DNA of 51,251 bases from an uncultured Prevotellaceae bacterium (GTDB taxonomy: Bacteria > Bacteroidota > Bacteroidia > Bacteroidales > Bacteroidaceae), in contig OMWH01000019.1 of the NCBI GenBank assembly GCA_900314755.1, positions 1 through 51,251 on the forward strand. Reading direction: 5' to 3'. The notes under the pieces were generated by a model, which was not told the DNA's origin, ran no database searches, and saw only the letters and a program-made list of their open reading frames with translations. Both the position numbers and the translations under genes were made by a program. Positions 50,810 through 51,251 of this stretch are shown here, piece after piece (positions within the stretch are counted from its first letter, which is position 1; every line of letters begins with the position of its first letter).

Positions 50810-50912
50810 CAGATGATTGTAAATTGAATTATTTACTTTTGTTGAATTTTTCATTTTTAAGGGTGGCTTCTGCCGATCGTGAGATTAGTAGGAGTTTTTT
50901 GTTGAAACCAAA

Positions 50913-50946
50913 AGCCCCTGCTAAGCGTAATGCTTTTGCAGGGGCT
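50913..50946 (-). terminator. Terminator of the smalltalk gene
   Basis: AGCCCCTGC and GCAGGGGCT form a 9-bp stem with a 16-base loop, followed on the minus strand by TTTTGGTTTC, six bases past the smalltalk stop codon. Confidence 0.7.
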
Positions 50947-50951
50947 GATGG

Positions 50952-51062
50952 TTACAGAGTCGGGTGATAACCCATACAGGAGGTCGTACCCAGTGCTGTC
51001 AGCAGTGCAGTCGCTATGGATGCGATAATCTGCACAATCCATTTGATGGTTTCTTTCTTCAT
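50952..51062 (-). CDS. Smalltalk micro-protein
   Basis: A 36-residue protein beginning MKKETIKWIVQIIASIATAL, then LTALGTTSCMGY and a short polar tail. It matches from memory the 'smalltalk' family of very short Bacteroidota proteins: charged start, one hydrophobic helix and a conserved LTALGTTSC end. The function is unknown; the SC may be a lipobox-like site. Two more in-frame ATGs lie upstream (adding 10 residues at most, encoded by the simple repeat), but the MKKE start fits the family. A terminator follows. Confidence 0.8.
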   Translation of the reverse strand: MKKETIKWIVQIIASIATALLTALGTTSCMGYHPTL

Positions 51063-51118
51063 AAAACTCATTTCTTCATTTTCATTTTTCATTTCTCATT
51101 TCTTTCATTTCTCATTTG
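51063..51118 (-). repeat. GAAATGA-type simple repeat before the smalltalk gene
   Basis: The minus strand reads irregular units of AAATGAGAAATGAAAG up to the start codon. It is purine-rich on the coding strand, like the repeats before the genes at 8554 and 32887. Confidence 0.75.
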
Positions 51119-51124
51119 TGAAGA

Positions 51125-51251
51125 TTACGGTTCTGCCGTAACTTCCACCTTGTTCTCATGCGCCTCCTCGAAGACCACATCCTTCAGGAGCTGCTTGGCG
51201 ATGGAATACTTCTGCTTGACGGTGCCGTTGGCACGACGTTCCTGCCCCGTC
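51125..51251 (-). CDS. 3' end of an unidentified gene upstream of smalltalk
   Basis: An open frame enters from the right edge and ends at a TAA (51125-51127). The last 41 residues include RRANGTVKQKYSIAKQLLKD and end KVEVTAEP. Smalltalk genes often follow HU-like DNA-binding protein genes, but this fragment is too short to assign. Confidence 0.6.
   Translation of the reverse strand, partial: TGQERRANGTVKQKYSIAKQLLKDVVFEEAHENKVEVTAEP

Larger units (their letters stand above)
50337..50912. other. Gene-poor segment with three hairpins and an orphan promoter
   Basis: No convincing gene. Just after the palindrome an open frame reads EKWQEMIYELKKAEGWRED and stops near 50393; on the minus strand a frame ending at about 50601 reads RQQKHQERLSREKEALAQA. 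Both look like gene ends without beginnings. Three terminator-like hairpins and a TAATTTTG element are listed separately. Confidence 0.6.

Noticed and set aside
50857-51042. 61-codon minus-strand frame overlapping the smalltalk gene
   Set aside because: It runs in another frame through the smalltalk gene and its terminator and has no family features.

Overview
The window comes from a member of the Bacteroidota, most likely a Prevotella-type bacterium. Nearly every transcription start region carries the Bacteroidota -7 promoter element TAnnTTTG (for example TATCTTTGC or TACCTTTGC), start codons lack Shine-Dalgarno sequences, and the gene families fit: DUF4254 beside a GT9 glycosyltransferase, DUF3109, GH95, PF13568-type outer-membrane barrels, a smalltalk micro-protein, and a GPH symporter/GH10/GH43 xylan cluster like those of rumen and gut Prevotella. 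There is no rRNA, no CRISPR array, no SusC/SusD pair and no recognisable transposase gene.

Left part (1-12300): an AsmA-like envelope protein on the minus strand, then a long plus-strand run. It holds two paralogous secreted alpha/beta hydrolases bracketing an RlpA-like protein and a PQQ-propeller lipoprotein. A second transcription unit follows: SGNH hydrolase, MBOAT O-acyltransferase and two tandem AlgJ/AlgX-like (DHHW) proteins, an alginate-type polysaccharide O-acetylation set, with ung and a DUF3109 gene at its tail. Next (12272-17653, minus) comes an operon rnr - GH95 - AraC regulator with overlapping or nearly touching genes.

Middle (17700-28300): an epimerase/PAP2 phosphatase pair, greA with a terminator-like hairpin in its leader, a HIT protein, a mannose-1-phosphate guanylyltransferase, tRNA-Leu(CAA), the acpP-fabF-rnc lipid/RNase III cluster, pdxB, DUF4254-GT9 (lipopolysaccharide-type sugar transfer) and rubredoxin.

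28700-31550 holds one very large gene, the most unusual in the window. It fuses an amino-acid ABC permease, a substrate-binding domain whose lobes appear in circularly permuted order, an ATPase and an extra C-terminal domain. After it come ychF, lgt, an orphan sensor kinase and a GPH-family symporter. 37179-43560 is a xylan-use locus: a sialate/acetyl-xylan esterase diverges from an operon of GPH symporter, GH10 xylanase, cytoplasmic GH43 enzyme and, overlapping the GH43 stop, an ECF sigma factor.

Right part (43565-51251): a large nuclease-helicase with an in-frame 9-bp minisatellite, a lipoprotein/outer-membrane barrel pair, then a visibly AT-rich accessory stretch (about 48120-49340) with orphan ORFs. 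It is followed by two copies of a REP-like palindrome, one of which cuts short an aldo/keto reductase remnant, and finally a smalltalk micro-protein and a truncated gene running off the end. Short tandem and dispersed repeats recur in intergenic regions across the whole window.
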